Shown: positions 7,514-16,277, numbered from the stretch's first letter. The stretch: DNA of 64,000 nucleotides from Marmoricola sp. OAE513 (GCF_040546585.1 NZ_JBEPOC010000001.1:3224001-3288000), one strand, 5' to 3'. Notes: generated from the sequence alone by a model not told the origin. Numbers and translations are program-made.

Positions 7514-9679
7514 CTAGCTCGTCAGCACCACCAGCTCGCTGGTCGCCCTGGTCATTGCGACGTACCGGTCGACGGCGCCCTCGATGCCGTCGCCGAACGC
7601 CTCGGGGTCGACGAGCACGACCAGGTCGAATTCCAGGCCCTTCGACAGCACCGGAGTCAGCGACCGGACCCGCTCGCTGCCGACGAACGCCGGTGCGCCG
7701 ATCACGCAGCCGACGCCGCCGGGGTTCGACGCCAGCCAGCTCTCGAGGACCGCCTCGAGCTCGGACGCCGACCCGTGCCGGACCGCGACCCCGTTGCTCC
7801 GGATCGAGGTCGGCACGTTCGCGTCTGGCAGCGCCGCTCGGATGACCGGCTCGGCCTCGGTCATCACCTCCTGGGGCGTCCGGTAGTTGATGCTCAACGA
7901 GGCGAGCTCGACCTGCTGCAGCCCGACACGCTCGAGCCTCGCGCCCCACGACTCGGTGAAGCCGTGCCGGGCCTGGGCGCGGTCGCCGACCACGGTCAGG
8001 CTGCGGGAGGGGCACCGCGACAGCAGCATCTGCCACTCGGCGTCGGTCAGCTCCTGGGCCTCGTCGACCACGACGTGCGCGAACGGGCCGGCCAGCTGGT
8101 CGAGATCGGCCTCGGGCAGCGCGGCCTCGTCGACCAGCGCGTCGCGGATGCCCTGCTGCCTGAGCTGGGCCCACATGCCCTCGTCGTCGTCCTGCTGGAG
8201 GATCTCGTCGACGACCCGGTCCATCTGGGCGCGCTCGGCTGCCTCCGCCGCCTCGCGCCGGCGCCGCAGCCGGGAAGCCTCGGGGTCGCCGAGCCGTCGG
8301 CGGGCGGCGTCGAGGAGCGGCAGGTCGGAGAGGGTCCAGGCGTCGGGGTCGCTGCGCTGCAGTCGAACCACCTCGTCGCGCTCGAGCCACGGCGCGCACA
8401 GCCGCAGGAACGCCGGCACCGTCCAGAGGTCTCCGACCAGGTCGGTCGGCTCGATCAACGGCCACGCCCGGTTGAAGGTCTCGGCGAGCTCGCGGTTGCG
8501 GGCCAGCGAGCGGCGCACGAGTTCGGGGGTCACGCCCGACTCCTCGTCGTCCTCGTCCGCGGTGTCGACCTTGTCGACCAGGATCGTCAGCAGCTCCTCC
8601 CAGACGTCGTCGCGTGCCTCGTTGTGCGGTGTGCCGGGAGCCGCCGCGGCGAACGCGTCGTTCCAGTCGTCGGCACTGAGCCAGAGGTCCGCGTACTCGT
8701 TGTCGACCTCCATGCCCTCGGTCGGCGCGTCCTCGTAGAACCTCACGCCGGTCTCGATCGCCGTGGTCGCCATGGCCACGGACGCCTTCAGTCGCGCGAC
8801 CTCGGGGTCGTCCTCCTCGAGGGCTCGCCTGCCCTCGGGGACGAGGTCGGCGAGCGTGCACGACTGCACGCCCTCCTCGCCGAGGCTCGGCAGCACGTCG
8901 CCGATGTAGTCGAGGTATGGCCGATGCGGGCCGACGAAGAGGACACCGCCGCGGCGGTCGCCCACGCGGGGGTCGGCGTACAACAGGTAGGCGGTGCGGT
9001 GGAGCGCGACGACCGTCTTGCCGGTGCCGGGTCCTCCGTCCACGACCAGAGCACCGCGCGAGCCGGCGCGGATGATCGCGTCCTGGTCGGCCTGGATCGT
9101 GCCGAGCACGTCCCGCATCCGCGCGGACCTGTTGCCGGCGAGGCTGGCGATGAACGCCGACTGGTCGTCCAGGGCGGCACGGTTCTCGAGGCCCTCGGCG
9201 GTGTACACCTCGTCCCAGTAGTCGGAGATGCTCCCGCGGCTCCACCGGTAGCGGCGGCGGCTGGCCAACCCCATCGGGTTCGCGTGGGTCGCGCCGAAAA
9301 AGGGTTCTGCCGCGGGGGAGCGCCAGTCCAGCAGCAGTCGGCTGCCGTCGCGGTCGGTCAGCCCCAGACGACCGATGTACGTCGTGGTGCCGTCCTCGGC
9401 CACCATTCGACCCAAGCAGAGGTCCGAGCCGAAGCGGCGCAGCATCCGCACCCTGGCCGTCAGACGGTGCACCTCCTGGTCGCGGTCGAGTGCTTCCTGG
9501 CCGATGCCGCCCGGGGCGCGACGGGCTTCGTCGAGGCGTTCGTCGAGCTCGGCGACCGAGGTGGCCAGCGTGCTGGCGACGGCGGCGAAGTGCGTCTCGT
9601 CGTCCGCGATCAGGGCGGGGTCGGACTTGGCAGAGAGGTTGTCGGGAAGGGCGAACACGCTGGTGGGCGTGGAGGTCAC
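7514..9679 (-). CDS. helR: HelD-like RNA polymerase recycling/protecting ATPase HelR
   Basis: This is a 721-residue UvrD/HelD-like superfamily 1 ATPase. It has an N-terminal coiled coil (about residues 25-90) and Walker A GGPGTGKT with Lys221. The Walker B-type motif VVVDEAQELTDAEW is followed by VVGDRAQARHGF and NYRTP motifs, and the C-terminal helicase motif YVAMTRATSELVVL is present. HelD/HelR proteins bind RNA polymerase rather than unwind DNA. HelR of Streptomyces displaces rifamycins from the polymerase and confers tolerance. The HelR assignment rests on overall similarity plus a rifamycin-associated element 59 nt upstream of the GTG start. A GGAG ribosome site precedes the GTG. Expression is probably rifamycin-inducible from a CACAAT-type -10 between the element and the gene. 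Confidence 0.85.
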   Translation of the reverse strand: MTSTPTSVFALPDNLSAKSDPALIADDETHFAAVASTLATSVAELDERLDEARRAPGGIGQEALDRDQEVHRLTARVRMLRRFGSDLCLGRMVAEDGTTTYIGRLGLTDRDGSRLLLDWRSPAAEPFFGATHANPMGLASRRRYRWSRGSISDYWDEVYTAEGLENRAALDDQSAFIASLAGNRSARMRDVLGTIQADQDAIIRAGSRGALVVDGGPGTGKTVVALHRTAYLLYADPRVGDRRGGVLFVGPHRPYLDYIGDVLPSLGEEGVQSCTLADLVPEGRRALEEDDPEVARLKASVAMATTAIETGVRFYEDAPTEGMEVDNEYADLWLSADDWNDAFAAAAPGTPHNEARDDVWEELLTILVDKVDTADEDDEESGVTPELVRRSLARNRELAETFNRAWPLIEPTDLVGDLWTVPAFLRLCAPWLERDEVVRLQRSDPDAWTLSDLPLLDAARRRLGDPEASRLRRRREAAEAAERAQMDRVVDEILQQDDDEGMWAQLRQQGIRDALVDEAALPEADLDQLAGPFAHVVVDEAQELTDAEWQMLLSRCPSRSLTVVGDRAQARHGFTESWGARLERVGLQQVELASLSINYRTPQEVMTEAEPVIRAALPDANVPTSIRSNGVAVRHGSASELEAVLESWLASNPGGVGCVIGAPAFVGSERVRSLTPVLSKGLEFDLVVLVDPEAFGDGIEGAVDRYVAMTRATSELVVLTS

Positions 9680-9737
9680 TCGATCAGCTCCAGGGTGGTG
9701 GGGTCAGGGCCGGGTCGGTGATTGTGCGCCCTCGCCA

Positions 9738-9756
9738 GGGCCTTGCGGCAAGCCCC
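9738..9756. promoter_or_regulatory. Rifamycin-associated element (RAE) upstream of helR
   Basis: The minus-strand sequence GGGGCTTGCCGCAAGGCCC is a near-perfect 19-bp palindrome. It agrees, except possibly at the central base, with the rifamycin-associated element described upstream of rifamycin-inactivating genes and helR in actinobacteria (consensus quoted from memory). It sits 59 nt upstream of helR. It overlaps a plausible -35 (TTGCCG) for the leftward promoter, whose -10 would be CACAAT near 9720-9725. It also contains TTGCGG, the -35 of the rightward mini-transcript. Confidence 0.85.
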
Positions 9757-9771
9757 CCACTGGGCTATAAG
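9743..9771 (+). promoter_or_regulatory. Rightward sigma-A-type promoter inside/next to the RAE
   Basis: The -35 hexamer TTGCGG (9743-9748) and -10 hexamer TATAAG (9766-9771) are separated by exactly 17 bp. The -35 lies within the RAE palindrome. A start near 9777-9779 is expected. No coding sequence follows; the only element downstream is the terminator at 9785-9807. Confidence 0.6.
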
Positions 9772-9776
9772 TTGAG

Positions 9777-9808
9777 AGTGGAGAGGGAGCCGGTGGCTCC
9801 CTTTTTTC
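9777..9808 (+). ncRNA. Predicted ~30-nt transcript consisting almost only of a terminator hairpin
   Basis: Downstream of the rightward promoter, gggagcc (9785-9791), loop ggt and ggctccc (9795-9801) are followed by six T residues (9802-9807). This is a textbook intrinsic terminator, rare in this GC-rich window, and it is oriented with the + strand. On the opposite strand there is no T tract, so it does not serve the convergent MFS gene. The transcript would be about 30 nt and non-coding. Existence and function are inferred from sequence only. Confidence 0.5.
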
Positions 9809-9829
9809 GTGCCCGCCGGACCTCCGAGG

Positions 9830-11059
9830 TCAGGGTCGGCCCGAGCCCGGGATCTCGTCCTCGACGTACGTCGGTCGCGAGGCCAGCAGCCCGAGCAGGT
9901 ACTGCGGCACGCAGAGCCCGACCAGGACCAGCAGGGGAAGGGTCCACGAGTCCGCGGCGTCGTGCAGCGCCCCGACGCCGAACGGCCCGACGACCGCGAT
10001 GAGGTAGCCCGCCGACTGGGTGAATCCGGACAGGGCAGCGGTACCCCCGGGAGTCCGCGCGCGCAGCCCGATCAGCGTGAGGATGAACGGGAAGGTGCAG
10101 GTGCCGATGCCGAGGGTGAGCGCCCAGAGCCAGGGCGCCGTGTCGGGTGCGGCGATGAGGCCGGCGTACCCGATCGGGTAGAAGGCCATGATCGCGGTGA
10201 GCACCATCCGCTGGTCCTTACTGCGTGCGGTCAGGCCGGGGATCACGAACGAGAGCGGGATCGCGATCGCGGTGGTGATGCCGAGCAGCAGGCCCGCCTC
10301 GTGCGCGCTGCTGCCGGCGTCCCGGAACACCTGGGCCAGCCAGCCGAAGATCGCGTACGCCTGCAGCGACTGCAGCCCGAAGAAGCCGGCCATCAACCAG
10401 CCGAGGCGGGTCTGCGCGACGGTGCCGGTGGTGATCGCCGAGGGCGACTGCGGCGTACGCCGGTCGTGCCGGACCAGGGCGATCCACGGCAGTGCGGCGA
10501 TCCCCGCCGTGAACGCCCAGACGACCAGTCCGTGCCGCCAGTCGAGCGGCGCGGAACCGGCGTCGGAGAACGGCACGGTGAGCACCGACGCGCTGGTCAG
10601 GCCGATCGCCATGGCGGTCGAGTACACGGCCGTCAGGGTGCCGACGCGGTCCGGGAAGTGCAGCTTGACCAGGCTCGGCAGCAGCACGTTCGCCACCGCC
10701 ATCCCGCTGAGCGCGGTGAACGAGAGCAGCAGGAACGCGGCCGGGGCGTCGACGTGCGCCCGGGCGATCAGACCCCCGCAGACCAGGGCCAGGGCGGCCA
10801 GGGTCGCGCGGTGGGTGCCGAGCACGCGTCCCACCCGCGGGGCCAGCGCCCCGACCGTGGCGAAGCTGAGCACCGGGAGGGTGGTCAGCAGGGCGGTCTC
10901 CCAGGACGCCATGCCCAGCCCGTCGGACACCTCGTCGAGCACGGGACCGACGCTGACGGCGGCCGGGCGCAGGTTGAACGCGAGCACGACGATGCCGAGG
11001 ACCACGAAGGCCCGCTCGAACCGGGTCGGTGCGTGCTCGGGTGCGGCTTCGGGGGACAC
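9830..11059 (-). CDS. MFS transporter, CynX/NimT-like
   Basis: This is a major facilitator superfamily permease of 409 residues with twelve predicted hydrophobic helices. It starts with the family-typical LGIVVLAFNLRPAAVSVGPVLDEV and has the inter-helix APRVGRVLGTHR motif after helix 2. The CynX/NimT subfamily includes cyanate and nitroimidazole-linked exporters; the substrate here is unknown. Start choice is uncertain. The GTG at 11059 gives the normal family length. An upstream ATG at 11134 would add 25 residues and overlap the start of the divergent winged-helix gene. Its 3' end lies 22 bp beyond the T tract next to the RAE, so a link to rifamycin response through efflux is possible but unsupported. 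Confidence 0.8.
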   Translation of the reverse strand: MSPEAAPEHAPTRFERAFVVLGIVVLAFNLRPAAVSVGPVLDEVSDGLGMASWETALLTTLPVLSFATVGALAPRVGRVLGTHRATLAALALVCGGLIARAHVDAPAAFLLLSFTALSGMAVANVLLPSLVKLHFPDRVGTLTAVYSTAMAIGLTSASVLTVPFSDAGSAPLDWRHGLVVWAFTAGIAALPWIALVRHDRRTPQSPSAITTGTVAQTRLGWLMAGFFGLQSLQAYAIFGWLAQVFRDAGSSAHEAGLLLGITTAIAIPLSFVIPGLTARSKDQRMVLTAIMAFYPIGYAGLIAAPDTAPWLWALTLGIGTCTFPFILTLIGLRARTPGGTAALSGFTQSAGYLIAVVGPFGVGALHDAADSWTLPLLVLVGLCVPQYLLGLLASRPTYVEDEIPGSGRP

Positions 11060-11132
11060 CGCTCGATCCAACCACTGCAGCACGAGGGCGCTGCCCGTGG
11101 GCTCTGTCCGTGGGTTGGGCTTGGATGGACGC

Positions 11133-12326
11133 ATGCAGCAGATCAGTGACGACCAGCGCCGAGCCAGGCTCGCGATCAGGCACGGGCTGGCCCAGCGGTA
11201 CGCCGACGTCGCGTCCGCAACCGCGGCGATGACCTGCTGGCACTCCACCGAACCCGCTTCGGTCCACCTGGCTGCGTTCGCGCGCACGGGCGCGGGACGG
11301 GACGCGGTGGAGGCAGCCCTGTACGCCGACCGGTCGATCGTGAAGCAGCTGGCGATGCGACGCACCGTCTTCGCCTTCCCCCGGGACCTGCTGCCTGCGG
11401 TCTGGGGAAGTGCGTCGGCCCGCGTCGCCGTCATGCAGCAGGGCCAGCTCGCCCGCGACGTCGAGAAGTACGGCGTCGCACCGGACGGTGCCGCCTGGGT
11501 CGCCGAGGCGTGCGCAGCCGTGCTCGACCACCTCCGCACCCACGGTCCGACCACGACGCTCAAGCTGCGTGAGGCACTCCCGGTGCTGGACGCCCGGATG
11601 TCGGTCTCGCCGGAACAGAAGTGGGGTGCAGAGATCTCGGTCGCGCCGCGGGTGCTCACGACGCTGGCCGCGGACGGTTCGGTGATGCGCGGGGAGAACG
11701 AGGGTTCCTGGAAGAGCTCGCGTCCCCGGTGGACGGTGACCGAGGACTGGCTGCCCGGCATCGGCGACGCGCTGCCCGAGGCCGAAGCGTACGCCGTTCT
11801 GGTGCGGTCGTGGTTGCGCACTTTCGGCCCGGGCACCGAGAACGACGTCGTCTGGTGGCTGGGTGCCACCAAGGCCGCCGTACGCCGTGCGCTGGCCGAC
11901 GTCGAGGCGGTCGAGGTGGCGCTGGGCGACGGTTCGGTCGGCTACGTGCTCCCCGACGACCTCGACGAGGTGGAGCCGGTCGAGCCGTGGGCGGCGCTGC
12001 TGCCCGCACTCGACCCGACGACGATGGGTTGGAAGCAGCGGGACTTCTACCTCGGTGAGCACGCTGAGAAGATGTTCGACCGCAACGGCAACGGTGGCCC
12101 GACCGCCTGGTGGGACGGCCGGGTCGTCGGGGGGTGGTACCAGCACGACGACGGCACGGTGGTCGTCGTACCGGCGGAGAAGCTGGGTGCGAAGGCGACG
12201 AAGGCGCTGGACGAGCGGGCCGCCGAGCTGACCGCGTGGTTGGGCGGCGACGTCGTCCGGTCGATCTACCAGTCACCGCTGGCGCGCGCGGCGGCGGCGG
12301 TCCCGGTAACCTCTGCGGGTGCGTGA
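11133..12326 (+). CDS. Winged-helix DNA-binding protein, AlkZ/YcaQ-like (HTH_42)
   Basis: This is a 397-residue cytoplasmic protein of the HTH_42 family, related to the AlkZ and YcaQ DNA glycosylases that excise bulky or crosslinked lesions. Supporting stretches are the opening LAIRHGLAQRYADVASATAAMTCWHS, the VEAALYADRSIVKQLAMRRTVFAFP strand pair, and WAALLPALDPTTMGWKQRDFYLG near residue 290, where the family's catalytic-type region lies. The QxQ-type catalytic motif of AlkZ is not obvious here (MGWKQRD), so glycosylase activity is uncertain. The last 8 nt overlap the start of the downstream radical SAM-associated gene, indicating translational coupling. It starts divergently from the MFS gene. 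Confidence 0.8.
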   Translation: MQQISDDQRRARLAIRHGLAQRYADVASATAAMTCWHSTEPASVHLAAFARTGAGRDAVEAALYADRSIVKQLAMRRTVFAFPRDLLPAVWGSASARVAVMQQGQLARDVEKYGVAPDGAAWVAEACAAVLDHLRTHGPTTTLKLREALPVLDARMSVSPEQKWGAEISVAPRVLTTLAADGSVMRGENEGSWKSSRPRWTVTEDWLPGIGDALPEAEAYAVLVRSWLRTFGPGTENDVVWWLGATKAAVRRALADVEAVEVALGDGSVGYVLPDDLDEVEPVEPWAALLPALDPTTMGWKQRDFYLGEHAEKMFDRNGNGGPTAWWDGRVVGGWYQHDDGTVVVVPAEKLGAKATKALDERAAELTAWLGGDVVRSIYQSPLARAAAAVPVTSAGA

Positions 12327-13071
12327 ACAGCCCGAGCAGCAAGCCCCGCCGGTCCAGCGACTCCGGGTCCGGTACGCCAAGCGGGGGCGGCTGCGGTTCA
12401 CCAGCCACCGCGACTTCAGCCGGGCCTTCGAGCGCGCGATCTCGCGGGCGCGCGTCCCGATGGCCTACTCCTCGGGCTTCAACCCGCACCCGCGCATCTC
12501 CTACGCGGGCGCCAGCCCTACCGGCGCCGCCAGCGAGGCGGAGTACCTGGAGATCGGGCTCGCCCAGGTCCGCGAACCGGCCGAGGTCGCCCGCGCATTG
12601 GACGAGTCGCTCCCGACCGGCCTGGACATCCTCGAGGTGGTCGTCAGCGCGGGCGGTTCGTTGGCCGACCAGCTGGAGGCGTCGCTGTGGGAGATCACGG
12701 TCGCGGGCGTCGACGAGGACACTCTCCGGGACGGCGTCGGGCAGCTGCTCGCGGTCCCCGAGGTGATGGTCGAGCGGATGACCAAGAAGGGCCTGCGTAC
12801 CTTCGACGCACGCGCGTCGATCGCCCACCTCGAGGTGCGCGGTCCGGGCGAGTCGACGGCAACCGGTGGTTCTTGTGCGATACTGCAGGTGGTCTTGCGT
12901 CACGGAACCCCGTCCGTGAGACCCGACGACGTTCTCGCCGCGCTCCGGGAGATCTCGGGGATCAGTTCCAGTTCTGTTGCGCTTGCGCAGCGGCTGGCAC
13001 AGGGCCCCTTGGACGAACGGACCGGCACGGTGGGTGATCCGTTAGCACTCGACCGCGACGCGGCCGGATGA
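12319..13071 (+). CDS. TIGR03936 family radical SAM-associated protein (DUF2344)
   Basis: This 250-residue protein opens with the family signature LRVRYAKRGRLRFTSHRDFSRAFERAI and continues with SSGFNPHPRISYA. It is normally encoded directly after the TIGR03960 radical SAM protein and acts in the same unknown pathway, upstream of rne. Here the two are split by the accessory block between 5.9 and 12.3 kb. The GTG start overlaps the winged-helix gene by 8 nt. The C-terminal 80 residues, after ATGGSCAILQVVLRHG, include DUF2344-type strands. No iron-sulfur cysteine motif is present, as expected for the associated rather than catalytic subunit. Confidence 0.9.
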   Translation: MREQPEQQAPPVQRLRVRYAKRGRLRFTSHRDFSRAFERAISRARVPMAYSSGFNPHPRISYAGASPTGAASEAEYLEIGLAQVREPAEVARALDESLPTGLDILEVVVSAGGSLADQLEASLWEITVAGVDEDTLRDGVGQLLAVPEVMVERMTKKGLRTFDARASIAHLEVRGPGESTATGGSCAILQVVLRHGTPSVRPDDVLAALREISGISSSSVALAQRLAQGPLDERTGTVGDPLALDRDAAG

Positions 13072-13184
13072 GGAGCAGGTGACAGCTCTCCTCGTACCAA
13101 CGCCCCTGCGACCGCGGTCGGTGCCAGCAGAGAAGCCACGCGACGTAATGACACGGAGGAAGTCGTCGCCGACTGAAGGCTTTT

Positions 13185-13244
13185 GCTGCCCGGTGCGACG
13201 CACCGAGCAGCTGTGACCCGCACGGTCACGCCGGCGTAGCCGGC
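13185..13244 (+). promoter_or_regulatory. Structured leader of rne: three consecutive hairpins
   Basis: Within the 196-nt gap before rne there are three adjacent stems. The first is a 12-bp stem with one mismatch, gctgcccggtgc (13185-13196) with gcaccgagcagc (13200-13211). The second is gtgacc (13213-13218) with ggtcac (13224-13229). The third is gccggc (13230-13235) with gccggc (13239-13244), each with a 3-5 nt loop. The rne ribosome site follows within 15 nt of the last stem. Such a leader suits RNase E feedback on its own mRNA, as known for enterobacterial rne, but that function is inferred. The rest of the gap (13072-13184) shows only short dyads such as gaccgcggtc. Confidence 0.5.
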
Positions 13245-13267
13245 TTTCCGTGCACGAGGAGAGCTCC

Positions 13268-16264
13268 ATGCTCGACGCTGAGAACCCCGGCACCGAAGAG
13301 AACCCGACCACCGAGCCCGCTGAGAGCCCCGCTCCCGAGGCTCCTGCTGCCGAGGCTCCCGCCCCTGCGGCCGAGGAGACTGCCGCTCCGGCCAAGAAGA
13401 CCGCAAAGAAGGCGACCAAGAAGTCGACTGCCAAGAAGGCAGCCAAGAAGACCGCGAAGGCAGCCGAACCTGCTCCGGCTGACGAGGGCGAGAGCACTCC
13501 CGCCGCAGAGGCCGCTGAGGGCGAGGCCCCCGCGCAGCGCCCGGCCCGCAAGCGCGCGGCGAAGAAGGCCGCAGCCAAGCCGGCAGCCGTCGAGGCCGAC
13601 GCCCAGGACGCCGGCTCCACCGAGGACGAGGCGGCCGAGACCCCGGCCGGTTCCGGGGCGCCGATGGTGCTGTTCCAGGCCCCCGAGAAGACCGCGCCGG
13701 CCCGCAAGCGCGCGGCGAAGAAGACGGCCGCTGCCAAGGACGCCGAGGAGACTCCGGTCGGTGAGGGCGATGCTGCTGAGACCACCGAGACCGCCGAGGG
13801 CGACGCTGCGCCGGCCAAGAAGGCCCCCGCGCGCAAGCGTGCGGCGAAGAAGACTGCTGCTGCCCCTGCCGAGGGCGACGCTCCCGCAGAGGACGAGGCC
13901 GCCCAGGCCGCCGAGCCGACCGAGGCCGACGGGGAGAACGCCGAGACCGAGGGCGAGCCCGGTGAGGGCGGCGCCCGTCGCCGCCGCCGCCGCGGTGGCC
14001 GTCGTCGTCGCCGGGGTTCCGACTCCGCCGACGGGGACTCCGAGGATTCCGAGGACACCCAGTCCGAGAGCCAGGGCGACGACTCCGACGGCGACGACGC
14101 CGAGGAGAGCGGTGCGACCTCGCGTCGCCGTCGTACCCGGGTCCGTCAGCCCCGCAACCCCGAGGACGAGATCACCAGCATCGGTGGTTCGACGCGGCTC
14201 GAGGCCAAGAAGCAGCGCCGCCGCGAGGGACGCGAGGCCGGCCGTCGCCGCGCTCCGATCGTCAGCGAGGCCGAGTTCCTGGCCCGCCGCGAGGCTGTCG
14301 ACCGCGTGATGGTGATCCGTCAGCGGGCCGACCTCACCCAGATCGCCGTGCTCGAGGACAAGGTCCTCGTCGAGCACTACGCCTCGCGGGAGTCGCAGAC
14401 CTCGCTGATCGGCAACATCTACCTCGGCCGGGTGCAGAACGTGCTCCCGTCGATGGAGGCCGCGTTCATCGACATCGGCAAGGGCCGCAACGCCGTCCTG
14501 TACGCCGGTGAGGTGAACTGGTCCGCGCTCGGCCACGTCGAGGGCCAGCCACGCAAGGTCGAGTCCGTGCTGAAGTCCGGCCAGACGATCCTGGTGCAGG
14601 TCACCAAGGACCCGGTCGGCCACAAGGGCGCGCGCCTGACCGGCCAGATCAGCCTTCCGGGCCGCTTCCTGGTCTACGTCCCGGACGGCAACACCTCCGG
14701 CATCTCCCGCAAGCTGCCGGACACCGAGCGCAACCGTCTCAAGACGCTGCTCAAGGAGATCGTCCCGGACACCGCCGGCGTCATCGTGCGCACCGCGGCC
14801 GAGGGGGCGAGCGAGGAGGAGCTCACCCAGGACGTCGAGCGCCTCACCGCCCGTTGGGCCGACATCGAGGGCAAGGTCAAGGCCGGCAAGTCGCCCGAGC
14901 TCCTGTACGGCGAGCCGGACCTGACGCTGAAGGTCGTCCGTGACCTGTTCACCGAGGACTTCAAGAGCCTGGTCATCGACGGCAACGAGGCCTGGGACCT
15001 GGTCGACGGGTACGTCTCGCACGTGGCGCCCGACCTGCGCGAGCGGCTGCAGCGCTTCGAGCCCGACGACAGCGGCCGCGACGTGTTCGGCACCTACCGG
15101 ATCGACGAGCAGATCGCCAAGGGACTGGACCGCAAGGTCTGGCTGCCCTCCGGTGGCTCTCTGGTCATCGACCGCACCGAGGCGATGACCGTCGTCGACG
15201 TCAACACCGGCAAGTTCACCGGCTCCGGGGGCAACCTCGAGGAGACCGTCACCAAGAACAACCTCGAGGCCGCCGAGGAGATGGTCCGTCAGCTCCGGCT
15301 GCGCGACATCGGCGGCATCATCGTCATCGACTTCATCGACATGGTCCTGGAGTCCAACCGCGACCTGGTGCTCCGGCGTCTGGTCGAGTGCCTCGGACGC
15401 GACCGGACCCGTCACCAGGTCGCCGAGGTCACCTCGCTCGGCCTGGTGCAGATGACCCGCAAGCGGATCGGGTCCGGCCTGCTGGAGACCTTCAGCGAGG
15501 ACTGCGACCACTGCAAGGGTCGCGGCATCATCGTGCACGAGCAGCCGATCGAGCCGAGCAACAAGAGCGTCGGCATGGGCGGCGGCATGGGCGGGAACGA
15601 CGAGCCCCGCGGCCGTCGCAACCGAGGCGGACGCGGACGCAACCGCGGTGGCGACGACAACGCCCAGCAGTCCCAGCCGCAGGTCGAGACCAAGCCGTCC
15701 CCGATGGCCCTGGCCGGCTCGAAGCCGCACACCGAGGACGAGCTGATCGTGGTTCCCGAGGTCGAGACCCCCGAGGTCGAGGCGCCGGTGGTCACCGAAG
15801 GCACGTCCGAGGGCAAGTCCGAGGAGACGCCGGCCGCGGAGGCCGTCGTGCCCAAAGGAGACGACGGCCGGTCCGAGCCCGGCTCCGCCGAGCCCGCCGG
15901 AGGGGCCGTCGAGGAGCCCGCTGCAGAGCAGGCTGAGCCGGCTGTTCCGGAGACGCCCGAGCCGGTAGCCGCCCCGATCGTGGTCACGACCACCCGTCGT
16001 CGCCGTGCCGGTCGCCCGGCCGGCCCCGCCGTGGTCGAGCCGACGGCTGAGGCTGCTCAGCCCGAGGCTGCTGAGCGCGAGGCTGCTGAGCCCGAGGCTG
16101 CTCAGCCCGAGGCTGCTGAGCCCGAGGCTGCTGAGCCCACGGCCGAGGTCCCCGAGGCGGAGGCTCCCGAGGGGGAGGCCCCCGAGGTCGGGACGGACGG
16201 CGACGAGTCGAGCGCCCCGGTCTTCCACGTGCCGGTGAAGAAGAAGGGTTCGCGCAAGCGCTGA
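13268..16264 (+). CDS. rne: Ribonuclease E/G family protein
   Basis: This is the 5'-end-dependent endoribonuclease of mRNA decay and rRNA processing, 998 residues. The N-terminal ~300 residues are a low-complexity extension of Ala/Lys/Glu with repeated AAKK motifs. An Arg-rich stretch (RRRRRRGGRRRRRGS) follows and probably binds RNA. An S1 domain begins near residue 375 (SLIGNIYLGRVQNVLPSMEA). The DNase I-like catalytic core has VDVNTG with Asp644 and IIVIDFIDM with Asp688. The zinc link is Cys746-x2-Cys749 in DCDHCKGRG. The C-terminal tail has a Glu/Ala/Pro repeat. The ATG at 13268 is preferred over the upstream GTG at 13250 because AGGAGAGCTCC provides a properly spaced ribosome site. Confidence 0.95.
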   Translation: MLDAENPGTEENPTTEPAESPAPEAPAAEAPAPAAEETAAPAKKTAKKATKKSTAKKAAKKTAKAAEPAPADEGESTPAAEAAEGEAPAQRPARKRAAKKAAAKPAAVEADAQDAGSTEDEAAETPAGSGAPMVLFQAPEKTAPARKRAAKKTAAAKDAEETPVGEGDAAETTETAEGDAAPAKKAPARKRAAKKTAAAPAEGDAPAEDEAAQAAEPTEADGENAETEGEPGEGGARRRRRRGGRRRRRGSDSADGDSEDSEDTQSESQGDDSDGDDAEESGATSRRRRTRVRQPRNPEDEITSIGGSTRLEAKKQRRREGREAGRRRAPIVSEAEFLARREAVDRVMVIRQRADLTQIAVLEDKVLVEHYASRESQTSLIGNIYLGRVQNVLPSMEAAFIDIGKGRNAVLYAGEVNWSALGHVEGQPRKVESVLKSGQTILVQVTKDPVGHKGARLTGQISLPGRFLVYVPDGNTSGISRKLPDTERNRLKTLLKEIVPDTAGVIVRTAAEGASEEELTQDVERLTARWADIEGKVKAGKSPELLYGEPDLTLKVVRDLFTEDFKSLVIDGNEAWDLVDGYVSHVAPDLRERLQRFEPDDSGRDVFGTYRIDEQIAKGLDRKVWLPSGGSLVIDRTEAMTVVDVNTGKFTGSGGNLEETVTKNNLEAAEEMVRQLRLRDIGGIIVIDFIDMVLESNRDLVLRRLVECLGRDRTRHQVAEVTSLGLVQMTRKRIGSGLLETFSEDCDHCKGRGIIVHEQPIEPSNKSVGMGGGMGGNDEPRGRRNRGGRGRNRGGDDNAQQSQPQVETKPSPMALAGSKPHTEDELIVVPEVETPEVEAPVVTEGTSEGKSEETPAAEAVVPKGDDGRSEPGSAEPAGGAVEEPAAEQAEPAVPETPEPVAAPIVVTTTRRRRAGRPAGPAVVEPTAEAAQPEAAEREAAEPEAAQPEAAEPEAAEPTAEVPEAEAPEGEAPEVGTDGDESSAPVFHVPVKKKGSRKR
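16049..16138 (+). repeat. Six tandem 15-bp units in the rne 3' region
   Basis: The unit gaggctgctgagccc repeats six times with only C/G variation at two positions and encodes (EAAEP)n-type pentapeptides. It lies in the disordered C-terminal tail of RNase E and is in frame, so copy-number change would lengthen or shorten the tail without a frameshift. Confidence 0.85.
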
Positions 16265-16277
16265 CCCCTCGGTCCAC

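Noticed and set aside
9765-9947. A 60-codon minus-strand frame across the terminator near the RAE
   Set aside because: It runs through the 3' end of the MFS gene and the terminator, has no ribosome site and Arg/Ala-rich shadow composition.
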